From Branchiostoma floridae (lineage: Eukaryota > Chordata > Leptocardii > Amphioxiformes > Branchiostomatidae), in assembly GCF_000003815.2 (NCBI RefSeq), contig NC_049991.1, forward strand, positions 4,365,298 to 4,429,297: a stretch of DNA of 64,000 bases, given 5' to 3'. Positions within the stretch are counted from its first letter, which is position 1. The number at the start of each line of letters is the position of its first letter. Under the pieces are notes generated by a model. That model searched no databases. It had not been told where the DNA came from and was given only the letters and a program-made list of their open reading frames with translations. This document shows, piece after piece, positions 1 through 11,828 of the stretch. Position numbers and translations under genes: made by a program.

Positions 1-104
1 ATCACATGTAAATTTGTTGATATTTTACGTTGATGTCCCTGATATTTGAATACCCCATTCTGTGCCCGGAGTTATTGTTTTCAGCTTGTCTGTTCGCAAC
101 GTGT

Positions 105-203
105 TCGTGTGTGTGTGTGTGTGTGTGTATGTGGGGTATGTGGGGATATAACGTTATCTGTGTGTGTACGTGTACGTGTGTGTGTGTGTGTGTGTTTGTG
201 CTA
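105..203. repeat. (GT)n microsatellite, two blocks
   Basis: Two runs of GT dinucleotides (about 105-128 and 158-196) are separated by an irregular GTGGGGTATG stretch. Open frames through it are artefacts of the dinucleotide repeat. Confidence 0.95.
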
Positions 204-248
204 CGTTGTGTACACCTTACCGATACCTAGTATGACAATTCCACTGAA

Positions 249-1765
249 CAAATGTCAGATTGAGATCCATTCCTCAGGTACATGACAGCAAATATTTGGG
301 GAAGGTAGTTAGACTGGATAATGCCCTACCTGTGTCAGGGTGAAACCTAGCCTCAGGGAAAAGAAGGGAGTAACAAGAAGGTCACAAGTCATGCGCAGCA
401 CTGGCGTCTCTTTTCGTCGATGTTTTCATATTTAGTATACGTGTCTTTTATAACTGCACTCAATGAGTGTTCTTGTAGCCTATAATGGGTCTCGATGCAA
501 GTTCACCTGTGGAATTTACCTGCAGCCTCGTAGATTCATCTCTGCACTTCTCAGGTCAGTAACATTGACTTTATCTTATTCACAGAGATGATATCAAAGG
601 ATTTGTTCACTTTTACATTATCATTTTTTATACCAGGAGTGTACACTCAGGTCGAAGGTTGACATGCTTTTTAGGCAGTCATAGAATTACACTTAAAAAA
701 CAATAACAATACAGTAATGACACATTTCTATAACAGCAAAGACTATGAAATTGTATTACTAAGGAAGTTCACTATAGGTCAATTGGCACAGAAATGATCA
801 TTGTATTTCTAGTGTACTCCCACCCGGACTCATGGAATGGGTTAAAACGTCTGGGCTTTCGGGAGGGGGCTTATTGTGTATTATCCGCTGTTCTATGAGT
901 ATGTATATGTAAGTTTGATATGTATTCCCGGTTTCTAAAAATCCCATAAAAAGATAAATGCAGGGCCCCACTGTAAAGCGGTGTGGTTACACTGAGTTGG
1001 GTTGGTCTGGCTAAAGAACACAGAATAAAAAAAAAAGAAAAGAAATAAGACGATCGATTTCCGGAAGGCTTAATATAGAATGACTACCCCAACTTGAGTA
1101 GAAAGGTTTACATTATAACACACGCTAGGCTAGACATTGGTATCCTGCACCAGATCAGGACAGAAAAATGGATCTTTTTTTTAAATCAGAGTGAACTTCT
1201 GAACTCGCGACTGTAGTAGAGAAAGCCATTCAAAACCCAACCGCTTGCCTGGAGGCTAGGTGGTGACGGTTACAGGTATGGAGTGTGGCATAGATGTGGT
1301 CAGGACATTCCTGGGTGTTTAGCGTACATAGGTCTATCTTGCTGAAACCATCATCATGTTACTTTGTACAGTATAGTTTGGTGAATTTCAGACCTGACCA
1401 CGTGGTGACCTGTAGGTTCAGAACAAGTACAGGGTTAGCTTCTGAGTGAGGGACGAACATTTCGGGTTAATTGTCATGTCATGCCAAGTGCTAAGAACAG
1501 TGGCGCTAAAACCACTGTAAACGCATCTAAAATTGCGGGGATTTAATTTCGCGGTAGCGCGAAAAGGGCTATTTGCGTCAGTTTCAAGTTCGCGGTAGCA
1601 CCACGTACGCAATGTAGTCTCTTACTGTCATAGAAACAGTGTTCGCGGTGGTTTTAAGTTTGCGGTAAATTAGCAACGCGAAAACCGCGAACATAAAACC
1701 ATCACCAAAATTTCTGCATTTACAGTATTAGCCAATTATGACGGATTCGGCCAAGCGCACGCGCA
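249..1765. repeat. ~1.5 kb tandem direct repeat, copy 1
   Basis: The stretch from CAAATGTCAGATT to GACGGATTCGG is repeated in the same order and orientation at about 1888-3405, with scattered substitutions and small indels. Neither copy shows a convincing coding region. The unit contains an inverted-repeat MITE near its end (1513-1728). A fragment of the same unit also occurs inverted at 4085-4196, so the unit looks like a dispersed mobile sequence and not only a local duplication. I do not recognise the family. Confidence 0.85.
1513..1728. mobile_element. MITE with ACTGTAAAYGCA inverted termini (copy 1)
   Basis: The left end reads ACTGTAAACGCA and the right end reads TGCATTTACAGT, imperfect inverted repeats that continue into GCGGTTTTCGCG-rich inner sequence. 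The interior has no coding capacity. Similar short GCGGT-rich inverted elements are common in marine invertebrate genomes. I did not assign a superfamily because no clear target-site duplication is visible. Confidence 0.6.
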
Positions 1766-1887
1766 GTTTGAGTAGTGGTAAGCCTAAGGGCGGTTCATGA
1801 CCTTGTCGGGCGAAGAATAGAGGTATACATAACGCCTGAGACAGGCCAATGAGCAAGAGTCAAAGCAGAGACTGCTGTTGCACCGAC

Positions 1888-3405
1888 CAAATGTCAGATT
1901 AAGATCCGTTCGCGACTTCTCCAGGTACATGACAACAAATATTTGGGAATGGTAGTTAAACTGGATAATGCCCTACCTGGGTCAGGTTGAAACCTAGCCT
2001 CAGGGAAAAGAAGGGAGTAACAAGAAGGTCACCAGTCATGCGCAGCACTGGCGTCTCTTTTTGTCGATATTTTGTTTATATTAGTATACGTGTCTTTTAT
2101 AACTGCACTCAATGAGTGTTCGTGTAGCCTCTAATGGGTCTCGATGCAAGTTTCTCTGTAGAAGTTACCTGCAGCCTCGTAGATTCATCTCTGCACCACT
2201 CAGGTCAGTAACACTGGTTATATCTCATTCACAGAGATGAGATCAAAGGTTATGTTCACTTTTACTTTATCATTTTTATACCAGGAGTGTACACTCAGGT
2301 CTAAGCTTGACATGCTTTTTAGGCAGTCATGGACTTACACTTAAAAAACAATAACAATACAGTAATGACACATTTCTATAACAGCATAAACTATGAAATT
2401 GTATTACTAAGGAAGTTCAGTATAGGTCAATTGGCACAGAAATGTTTATATTTATAGTGTACTCACACCCGGACTCATGGAATGGGTTAGAAACGTCTGG
2501 GCTTTTCGGGAGGGGGCTTACTGTGCATTATGTGCTCTTCTATGAGTATGTATATGTAAGTTTGATGTGTATTCCCGGTTTCTAACAATCCCCTAAAAAA
2601 TAATAAATCGAGGGCCCCACTGTCAAACGGTGTGGTTACACTGAGTTGGGTTGTTCTAGCTAAAGAACATAGAATCAAAAAAAAATAAAGAAATAATAAG
2701 GTCGATTCCCGGAAGGCTAAAGATAGAATGACTACCCCCCACTTGAGTAGAAAGGTTTACATTAGAGCACATGCTAGGCTAGCCATTGGTATCCCACACC
2801 AGATCAGGACAGAAAAATAGATTTTTTTTTAAATCAGAGTGAACTTCTAAACTCGCTACTGTACTAGAGACAGACATTCAAAACCCAACCGCTTGCCTGG
2901 AGGCTAGGTGGTGACGTCTGTTACAGACATTGAGTGCGTCATAGTTGTGGTCAGGACATTCCTGGGTGTTTAGCGTACATAGGTCTAAACCTATCTTACC
3001 GTAGCCATCATGTTCCTTAGTATGGCATAGTTTGGTGAATTTCAGACCTGACCACGAGCACGTGGTAACCTGTAGGTTCAGAACAAGTCCAAAGTCAGCT
3101 TCAGGGACGAACCTTTCGGGTTAATTATCATGTCATGCCAAGAGCTAAGAGTTGTGGCGCTGGAACTACTGTACATGCAGTTAAGTTTGCGGGGATTTAA
3201 TTTCGCGGTAGCGGGAAAAGGACTGTTCGCGGTGGTTTTAAGTTCGCGGTAGCACTATGTACTGTAGTCTCTTACTGTCATGGAAACAATGATCGCGGTG
3301 GTTTTTAAGTTTGAGGTAAATTAGCAACGTGAAAACCGCGAACATAAAACCATCACCAAAATTTCTGCATTTACAGTATTAGCCAATTATGACGGATTCG
3401 GTCAA
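1888..3405. repeat. ~1.5 kb tandem direct repeat, copy 2
   Basis: Second copy of the unit at 249-1765, separated from it by about 120 bp of unrelated sequence. It includes its own copy of the internal MITE (3167-3378), so the MITE inserted before the duplication. No conserved open frame is shared by the two copies. Confidence 0.85.
3167..3378. mobile_element. MITE with ACTGTAAAYGCA inverted termini (copy 2)
   Basis: Copy of the element at 1513-1728 inside the second 1.5 kb repeat. It starts at ACTGTACATGCA and ends at TGCATTTACAGT, with the same GCGGT-rich interior. It is a product of the large duplication, not an independent insertion. Confidence 0.6.
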
Positions 3406-4084
3406 GCGCACATGTGACAGAATTTTAAATAGAGTAACTCATTAAGAGTTAAACAGAATTCTTTTGCAACAAATCTAACTGTGCAATGCAATACAAATTG
3501 TAAAAGTTGCTAATGTATCGAAGAAAAAAAGAGAAAATTATACACTAGTATAGATATACATATAGATTTCAAGCAGAAATACATTACACATTCAGTCTCA
3601 CAGGACTTAAACATTATATTGTTTTAACTGCCCATGGACTGAAATGTATCTTTACGTCGACTTCACACCTACTTTCTATGACTCTGAATAGATTCATCAG
3701 GTCTTTTTTGTTAAACAACCTTTTTCAATTCTTTGGTAAACGTTTCGACGACCATCAGTAAAAAGAATACAAATACTTGTACTATCATATAACACCACTA
3801 GTAGCACTGCTACACTGCTGTGTCTGGTCTAGTTTCTGTATTGACACAGACATGTAGTCAGTGCACGAGTAGCCTTTTCTAAAATCAGCTGGTTCTGATT
3901 TGAAGATGGAAGCTGCTGAAATGCGACGGATGGTAACACAACTGAGCACTATATGCATAGAATGAAGCATTTTAGAGTACAATCTCTGGGTTGCCTTTTG
4001 GTACAATCAAATGTAACAAGCTCTCTCTTGAAACACGAAGTCTGATGAAACTCAGGACATTTAAATGTCAATTGACTTACTTAA

Positions 4085-4196
4085 TTTGCTTAGTAATACC
4101 ATCTCATAGTTAATGTTGTTATGGAAATGTGTCATTACTGTATTGTTATTGTTTTTAAAATGTAAGTCCAGGACTTCCCAAGTGTACACTCCTCAT
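4085..4196 (-). repeat. Inverted fragment of the 1.5 kb repeat
   Basis: The reverse complement of this stretch matches about 640-760 of copy 1 and about 2280-2400 of copy 2. Shared blocks include GTGTCATTACTGTATTG and TTGTTATTGTTTTTAA. Its opposite orientation, about 700 bp beyond the tandem pair, argues for a dispersed element. The rest of 3406-4478 shows no gene or repeat that I can support. Confidence 0.7.
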
Positions 4197-4504
4197 TAAA
4201 CAAATAAAATGAAAATGAAATAATAATTTGAAGAAAAACTTTCGAAGATAGTAAATGTTGATGACTTACAATAACGATGTCAACAGACATTTCCCTGAAT
4301 GAAATAGGGGAGCAATCAAAAAGTCATAGTTTCATACTGGTCTAACAGAGGTTTGCCTTGAACTCACAGATGTTGGGCAAAGTCTTCAATCACCATCTTT
4401 GGCAATGGTAAGTCTTGCATACAGTTAATGACATTCAACAATCTATGATAAGATGGAGAAAGTCACATGGCAGCAGTCTCTGTAATGGTTTTCTTTGTTA
4501 TCAG

Positions 4505-4629
4505 GTCGAGACGACATCAGATGACAACAGTTTACACCATAGATGATCGAGGTCTGTTTCCAGAATCAAGAGCCTGCCAAGACATGCACAGTGGGCCACT
4601 CTACGTGAGACCGTCAATAATGTTTGGAG
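4505..4629 (+). other. Candidate orphan exon (unassigned)
   Basis: A 125-nt stretch is bounded by a good acceptor (TTTGTTATCAG) and a good donor (G/GTATGTTTCT). It is open in the frame that gives SRRHQMTTVYTIDDRGLF and onwards, with phase 2 in and phase 1 out. I do not recognise the sequence and see no partner exon nearby. It lies between the two copies of a 15-bp direct repeat that may mark a LINE insertion (4479-6945), so it could equally be noncoding retrotransposon 5' sequence. Treat it as a candidate only. Confidence 0.2.
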
Positions 4630-5077
4630 GTATGTTTCTGAAGACCCAAGCATCAATAACAAATTATTCTCTACAAATCACCCTGACTCCAGGAAGAATA
4701 GTGACATATCAGTCACTTATGAAGATCTGTATCACACTAACCAAACAAACCAAATCAAACCAATAACCACTTCTAAAACGTTCTGAAATAAAATGATTAA
4801 CATTGCTAAGTCCTTCACACTCACGGGGATACCCTAACATCGGCTCCCGGTCCATCCGCCTTGCCGTAGTGTGAGAGCCCGAATGTACCAATCTCCTAGT
4901 CCTGGGGTAGATGTCACATTACTGGGGTAGGTGTCCACACTCTGTAACCTCGAATGCGGGGTGGAGTTTGGGTAGTCGCTAAATGATGGACCTTGCCCCT
5001 CACCCAAGAGGTTAAAAAGGGTTGGAGTAGGGTCAACTACCCTACTTGTAAAAGAGCAACCAGTTACAGAAGCACCG

Positions 5078-6890
5078 ATGATAAAAACCCGAGATAAATT
5101 CGTCATGGGAAAGGAAGGGCCTCCAGACAGGAGGCCTATGACGCAGGACAGTGAAAGCCGAAAGGAAGCTGTCAGGCCGACTCCCCTTCTGACACCCAAG
5201 ACAACCTTAAAAATAGGTACCTGGAATGTTAGAACAATGTATGAAACAGGGAGGACAGCACAGGGGTTGAGTGAAACAAGATGGCTACAGGCGGGACAGG
5301 TTAGGCTAGCTACAGGAGAGACATTACTGTACGCTGGACACACAGAAGATGGAGATCCCCACACAGAGGGAGTCGCCTTGATGCTGTCACGGGAAGCACA
5401 GAGGGCACTCATTGGCTGGAAACCTGTCAGCTTACGTATCATTACTGCCAAGTTTGCCACCAAGAAAAGCAACATCAACATGATTGTCATACAGTGCTAT
5501 GCGCCTACTAATGATGAAGGGGATGAAAAGAAGGATGACTTCTACCAGCGCCTTCAAGCTGTGTTGGACAAGAGCAGAAACAAGGACATCACTTTACTTA
5601 TGGGGGACCTCAATGCCAAGGTAGGAGCAGATAACACAGGTCACGAGGGAGCTAATGGGAAAGGAAGGACTAGGAAAGATGATTGACAATGGGGAAAGCT
5701 TTACAGACCTGTGTTCGCTCAACCAACTGGTCATAGGAGGTAGCATCTTCATGCACAAGAGAATCCACAAGGCCACATGGAGATCACCTGACCATGTCAC
5801 AGAGAACCAAATCGACGACATGTGCATTAACCGGAAGTTCCGACTACTGTGGAGTGATGTAAGGGTGATGAGGAGAGCGGATGTGTCATCAGACCACCAC
5901 CTGCTGGTGAAGTCAGCACGACTGAGGCTGAAGAAATACTCCACAAACACCAACCCCCGCAAAAGATTCAACGTACAGGGATAAGGGCATCCAGACATCA
6001 TTCAAGATAAACCTATCTAACAGATTTCAACCGCTGCAGGAACTCTTCAAAGAGGACTATACAGAAATTGAGAACCAGTGGCAACAGGCCAAGAAGGGGT
6101 GGTTGGACACATGTGAGGAGGTCTTGGGTAAGAAGAAACCACAGCACAAGGAGTGGATCTCTTACAACACTCTGCAGAAGTTGGAAGTGAGGAAACAAAA
6201 GAAGGCTGCACTGAATACAAGGCGGGCAAGATAAGAGAAGGCAAAAGCACAGGAAACATACACAGCTGCTAACAATGAAGTTAAAAAGAGTATCAAAAAG
6301 GACGAAAGGGACCACTTTGAGGACCTAGCTAGACAGGCAGAAGAAGCAGCTGGGAAGGGAAACCTGAGAGACCTCTACATGACAACAAGGAAACTGGCAG
6401 GTAAATTCCAACAAGCAGACAAGCCTGTGAAGGACAAAGAGGGGAACCCACTCACAACAACAGAAGAACAACTGAGAAGATGGGCAGAACACTTTAATGC
6501 GTTGTTAAACAGACCAGCCCCAGAAGCACCGCCAGACATCCCACCGGCAGACTCAGAGCTACCCATCAACACAGGACAAAACCAGTGGTCAGTCAGATCC
6601 TCAAGAGAAAGTGGTCCTGGATAGGACACACCTTCTGGAAGCCACCATCCATCATCACACACCAGGCTTTGACCTGGAACCCACAGGGCAAAAGGAAGAG
6701 GGGAAGGCCCAAGAACAGTTGGAGAAGGGATACGGAGGAGGAGACGAAGAGTATTTAGAACAACTGGCAGGACCTGAGGAAGAAGGCCCAGAGGCGGGTA
6801 CAGTCGAGGGCTATCATCGGTGGCCTATGCTCCGACCGGGGCGAAGGGCCCAAGTCTTTCACGTGATAAAACAATACGGTCCCAGTAATG
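5078..6890 (+). pseudogene. LINE ORF2 remnant: endonuclease plus C-terminal tail, RT deleted
   Basis: The first frame gives an AP-endonuclease domain: GTWNVRTM near the start, GLSETRW, IQCYAPT, then GDLNAKVG at about 5608. After a frameshift near 5655 it continues through SDHHLLV. Between RTAQ and GLSETRW (near 5262) about 16 residues expected in this family are absent. The region after 5985 keeps a thumb-like linker (frame restored at 6018; stop at 6232) up to about 6577. Then the reading jumps directly to the family's C-terminal tail (KRKWSWIGH, GKRKRGRPKNSWRRD) at 6600-6750. The whole reverse transcriptase is therefore missing. Assignment to the RTE/L2/CR1-like part of the LINE tree is from general family knowledge. 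Confidence 0.75.
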
Positions 6891-6945
6891 AAACTTGTTC
6901 TGAGCACAAAGACTATTATGATTATTATTTTCTGTAATGGTTTTC

Positions 6946-9299
6946 AGTCCTTGATGTTTTGCACATAACCTTACAAGAGGAACGGTTCCAACAAAGTTCT
7001 TAACTCATTCATTCATTTATTGTTTATTTTATCATTGTTTCCAACGCTTTGCTGCTCAGGGTAGGTTAGATATACGTGGGATTTTTAACTGGAATAATGC
7101 GCGGCTTTGCCTTTGATCCTGGGATCATAATTGAGATTGTCCCTTTTCTGACGAGAGTTGTGTTTTCTGTAACGTCACTACTGCATCAGAGTTTCGAGGA
7201 TTTTTTTCGTCACAGAGACCAAAGAAGTAGAAAGTAAAGCTTCAGATGAAAGTTTAACGTTTAATTAAGTGGCATCAATAAAATCGTGTTGTCGCCTAGT
7301 CTGTGAGCATGCGAAAGATTGCCTAAAGGATGAAATTCCAAAGTTATGACTGTGATATTGACAGTATCATGATATGAATATTTGGTTGGTGGCTTTGTCA
7401 AAACTAACGATTCACTGTCTGAATCCTCCTGACTGGTTTGTTTTCACCATTGTCATACAAACAAAATCATAAAAAGTGTGATATTGGTTTAAATTCAGTA
7501 CTAGACAGAGGTATTCCAGGTCATTCAAGGGTCATTTCGCTTGACAGACTACTAATGTTGCTAGCGCCAAGCTCAGCAGAGATGACCTGGCGATAGAAAA
7601 TCGTTGAACTGATTGCAATCTATAATTGTACTTAATGAACTATAAACGCACCATCCTCTCCGTGACATTAAGAACAAAAGGAGCATCTGGACAATAGATC
7701 AGTTTATGTACGGCGTCACCAGAGAAAAGTACGTGACTACTATTAATTATAAGGGGCGTGAGCGTAAATACGTACATACAACGAAATCTCTGAGCTCGCA
7801 GGTTACCACCAAAAGTACAGATATTGATGATGTTTATTAATTACGATGCAAATTTCAAGGACGGTTGCCTCTCCCTATCTGCCCGAAATACACAAATAAC
7901 ACAACGCGTTAACGGGAAAGTCATGGTTTCGAAGTGGTCTAACAAAAGCCAATTGAACTCACTACATCGGTTTGTGTTTACCACTTTCATACACACAGAA
8001 TAATAATAGTAATTGATATTTATTCAAATTCAGTACTAGAAAAAGGTATTCCAGAACTTTCCAAGGTCTTTTAAATTATAAATTCCTGATCTTAGCACCG
8101 AAGTCGTAAATAGCTTAACAGAGATGACCCGGCTATAGAAAAGTGATGAACTGTAACTTCATCAGTAATTAGACGTAATTGAGTATGAATCGCGCCATCC
8201 TGTCTGTGATCTTAAGGAGAACAAAAGAAACAAAGGTACAAAGAATGTTTACGACGCTAGTAGTGAAATGTACATGTATAAGGGGCTACGGGTCTACCAA
8301 ATGCCTATTCTGAGTTCGCAGATGATCAGTAGCGTTTTTCACCACAGTTTATCGACAATGGTCTTCAGTTTTGTCAAAGACAAACAAACAATCAAACAAA
8401 GACAATTCTAGAACGTTCTGCACAGGTGTGTCTGGCGGTATCATGTGATCAGTTCCTCCGGCTAGCGTCAAATCTTAACTGCTATCACCCTTGATTGTGC
8501 ACAGGTCAATGCTTTGGAATGCTTCTGACTTACCGGTAGCTACATTGGTGGATGCACCGACGGCGCACCTAAAGATACATTTGCATCAGAAAGACAGTTT
8601 TTGTCGGAGCCAATCAGAAGAAAGATACGTCTTTAGGGCTGCGGTTTCTCCGCCCACTTTGATCGTAATTCTTCTCATCTGTCATAAACAGGGGACGCTA
8701 CCGGCCGTGTGCAGGCAGTTGTGGTGAAGAGAGGAGAAGGCACACCTGTTAGAACATCGAGTCCTTCCGATCATCGATCAGGCATCCAGAGAAATCAAGA
8801 CAACCTTCTTCTGATTAAGGTGTGAACATTTTACTCCTCCTAATGTTTTTACCTAGACATGTAGTGCACTTTATTACCAAATTGTTACCAAACAATAGGG
8901 CCAGTTATGGGCGTGTTGTTTACCAGTGTTGTGTTCGATCTATTCCGAATTGTAAAAGAGCAGCTAATGGTGCGACTACGGACCATAATACCGGCACCCT
9001 GGCGACAAATTTGATTCAGATTTTATTAATATAATGCTTTGTATATTCCTAATGAATTGGACGCTCTTTTATTGAGCTTTTGTCTGTCTCACCGGGGCTA
9101 CGACAATGCCAATCGTAGTAGAGGTGGCGTCAACCGCAACGCACATTGAATATTGAATATGTTTTTTGGATTTAACATAGGGAATTCGGACTAGACCACG
9201 TACGTCAATCGAAAAAGTAGCACCATGCCGCACATCTTAGCTACTATTTCTTGCTACGCGTATGTCGCACAACGTTTAGGTGATTTCGTCCGCCTCCTC
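6946..9299. other. Gene-free stretch with a diverged ~550 bp tandem duplication
   Basis: About 7380-7760 and 7930-8310 are related in the same orientation. Both contain AAATTCAGTACTAGA followed by GGTATTCCAG, then AGAGATGACC, then CGCACCATCCT or CGCGCCATCCT. The duplication is old, with many indels. I see no supported gene in 6946-9299; the small open frames at 8491-8727 and 8822-9034 have no recognisable motif. Confidence 0.55.
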
Positions 9300-9303
9300 T
9301 TAA

Positions 9304-9656
9304 GCTAAGGGCACAACCCGTGCAATTTGTCCGTACGTTTTTTTTTGGGGGGGGGGAGGCCACGTCCGCAACGTATTTTGAAAACGCCCAGGCTGTACAG
9401 GGCAGACGCCCGTACTGGCACTCACGGGAGGGTGGGGGTGCTTTGGGTTTTTGGAAAGTGAATTCGCAGCCCGATGGCACACAAAGTTTTGCCTGCACGT
9501 AAAGTTCTACCTCGTGTGTGCGTGCTCCAAAATCCGTCGGAATCCCTACGAGTTTGTACGGAGGCGGTGCTTTCCACTTACGGATCCCAAAAGATTGCCC
9601 ACGTCTTGACACGTAGACAGCACGTATTTGCACGGACGGCGGGTTGCGCCTTTAGC
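9304..9656. mobile_element. TTAA-flanked MITE, copy 1
   Basis: The left end TTAA/GCTAAGGGCACAACCCG lies at 9300 onwards. The right end, inverted, is GGGTTGCGCCTTTAGC, followed by a decayed TATA in place of TTAA. Internal landmarks shared with the copies at 25792, 30786 and 31588 include TTTGTCCGTAC, GTTTTGCCTGCACGT, TGCTCCAAAATC and AGATTGCCCACGT. It has no coding capacity; open frames through it are fortuitous. TTAA target preference is typical of piggyBac-like elements, so that assignment is an inference. Confidence 0.65.
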
Positions 9657-9814
9657 TATAGAGCGGGTTGACGGGCGAGGAAAGATGCTGGGTTCTGTCA
9701 GTCGCATGTGCCGGCAATACGTCGTGCACGTGGCCGTCACCACCCTCAATTGTGCCGGTGCCCGTCGTAGATTTAGGCCTGGTCGGACTCTGAAGCCACA
9801 ATTTGTCCCGGCGG

Positions 9815-11132
9815 TAGGAGTTAACCATAAATTAACCAACGGAAGAACTCCTATTACCGAAAGCAACTACCGGGTGCCACAAAATTACCCCGGCGGTGAA
9901 AGCTTCTTCTCCCCCGAAGAGAGCCATACAAAAAAGGGCCAGGCGAAAACAAGATAGGCTGGTTGCCAGCCAAGACTGAACAATTAAAGCACCCCGCACC
10001 CTTTTTGCTCGACATGTCATATCATAAGGGCACACAATGACATGTCAATAACCTCGAAAGTTAGCTTCCACACAACGAGGAGTGTTCAAAGGCCAGTCAC
10101 TAAGTCTTCAAAACTGTCTCGTACAAAGATAGACATCAGGATAGATGCGAAATAACTCTTGGAGCTGCGAAAGTTTGAGGCAGTGAGTACGTACTGTCCG
10201 CTTGCACCCTTACCCTAGCGTTTTTTTTTTTCACATACGGGGGACAATTTATCTCGAACGTTTCAGTAGGTGGAATTGATATCGTTAGCATCGAAGATAG
10301 GAGAGTACAAGATATGTAGTGTCAGCCATTCCAACTTTGGTCGGTAAATAAGAGAATCAGTACGTACAATTAATTGTGCAAAGTATGTATGAGATGGGAT
10401 AAGATATGAAAACACATGACGACATCCTGCCTACCATAGATTGGCCAGGCTCTCTTCGGGGTAGAAGAAACTTTCCACCGCCGCAGTAATCTTTGGCACT
10501 CGGTAGGAGTTATACGCGGTAGGGGTTACATAGACCAACCGCGGGACCCCTACCACCTAAAACTTTAACTGCCGGGTGCCAAAGATCACCCCGGCGGCGG
10601 AAAGCTTCTCCTATCCCGAAGAGAGCCCGACCAAAACAGGGCCCAGCGAAAACACGATAGACTGGATACCAGCCAAGACTCAACAAAACATCCCGCAGCC
10701 TTTTTTGCTTGACATACAGATGTCATATCCCAAGGGCCTGCAATGTCAATAACCTCGAAAGTTGGCTTCCACACAATGAGGAGTGTTCAAAAGCCAGTCA
10801 ATAAGTCTTCAACTCGTACAGTTATACGGTTGTTGGAGTTAAATTGACCAACCACGGGACCCCTACCAACTAAAGCTGTAACTACCGGGTGCCAAAGATT
10901 ACCTCGGCGGCGGAAAGCTTCTCCTGCCCCGAGGAGAGTCCGGCAAAAATAGGGCCCTGCGAACTCAAAATGGACGGGATGCCAGTCAGGTCTGAACAAA
11001 GCACCCGTGCCTACTTTTCGGCTGACTAACTGCCAACATATAGAGACGTGAACTCGAAAATCAGCTTGAACACAATGAAGAGAGCATCAAGGGTCAGCGA
11101 TCAAAGCTTAGCCACACTGCCTCGTACAAAGC
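9815..11132 (+). repeat. Three diverged ~315-bp tandem units with an inverted fragment
   Basis: Units lie at about 9815-10135, 10500-10817 and 10818-11132. Each has ACYRCCGGGTGCCA, then CGGCGGYGAAAGCTTCT, then a GAGAGYCC block, then CAATAACCTCGAAAGT or a decayed form, and ends near CTCGTACA. A short inverted copy of the middle block lies at 10444-10500, directly before unit 2, making an imperfect palindrome there. I do not recognise the family and see no conserved protein frame. Confidence 0.65.
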
Positions 11133-11750
11133 CACACCAAACCGCCTTAAGGTTGAATGGGTGATGGCGTTAAGAATTCACATTAAATGGGCGTTTTGTA
11201 CCAATACCCGTCCTGTGAAGTTGTACATTTTAGAAATCAAAGAATACTTCAGTACCTTCATATTTGACCCGAACTTACAAATTCATATTAACCACTTGAC
11301 TTGAGCAGACGGTTATGTAACTTTCAAAGGGAAGATCTAGTTATTTAGAATTAGTATTCCCTAAGATATGCACACTTTAGAAATTCAAGAACCTACGAAT
11401 TAAGTGATCAAAAGACAGGTTTCCCATGAGTAGCATTGAATAAAAATATGCTACCCACGACTAACGGAAAACGCGTTAACTAACGGCATACAGACCCGCA
11501 TATATGTTCAAGATTGCATCTGATGCTCGTTGTGCCGCAAGGCGTATATGCGAAGATGTAAAGATAGGGCAAACCGAGACAAAGTATATAGTGTTTTTCC
11601 CCATTCATTCCATTCTGTATATTGTTGTTGGCTACTACGAGCCAAAAGGGGATTTTCCCGTTTAGGATTCTTTACAATTCTGAAAGGTAGAATTTACCAA
11701 AAGCTTTTGGATGGCCGGTTTGGATCAATAAGAGTTTGAATGATACTCTT
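11133..11750. other. Gene-free stretch upstream of the large gene
   Basis: This is AT-rich unique-looking sequence between the 315-bp array and the promoter-proximal region. I see no repeat, RNA gene or supported coding region in it. A 69-codon open frame at 11530-11739 has no recognisable feature. Confidence 0.4.
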
Positions 11751-11753
11751 ATT

Positions 11754-11776
11754 AACGTCATTGTTTCCATGACAAC
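11754..11776. promoter_or_regulatory. X-box-like (RFX) site beside a CRE-like half site
   Basis: GTTTCCATGACAAC at 11763-11776 is close to the palindromic RFX X-box consensus. It lies about 52 bp upstream of the predicted start codon. Directly before it, AACGTCAT (11754-11761) contains the reverse complement of a CREB-type TGACGT half site. No TATA box is obvious. Function is inferred from motif similarity only. Confidence 0.4.
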
Positions 11777-11828
11777 AGGGACGACCTTGTAGACCGGCCT
11801 GTTGGACTGGTGACGAGAGCGCCCCATC

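Larger units (their letters stand above)
4479..6945 (+). mobile_element. Truncated APE-type LINE, possible 15-bp target duplication
   Basis: The recognisable LINE sequence runs from about 4830 (GC-rich 5' untranslated-like sequence) to an ATT-rich 3' end at about 6930. The same 15-mer, TCTGTAATGGTTTTC, occurs at 4479-4493 and directly after the ATT-rich tail at 6931-6945, as expected of a target-site duplication. If so, the insertion includes 4494-4830. The element has lost most of its reverse transcriptase and carries frameshifts and stops, so it is not autonomous. Confidence 0.7.

Noticed and set aside
4834-5490. 218-codon minus-strand ORF
   Set aside because: It is the antisense shadow of the LINE endonuclease region.
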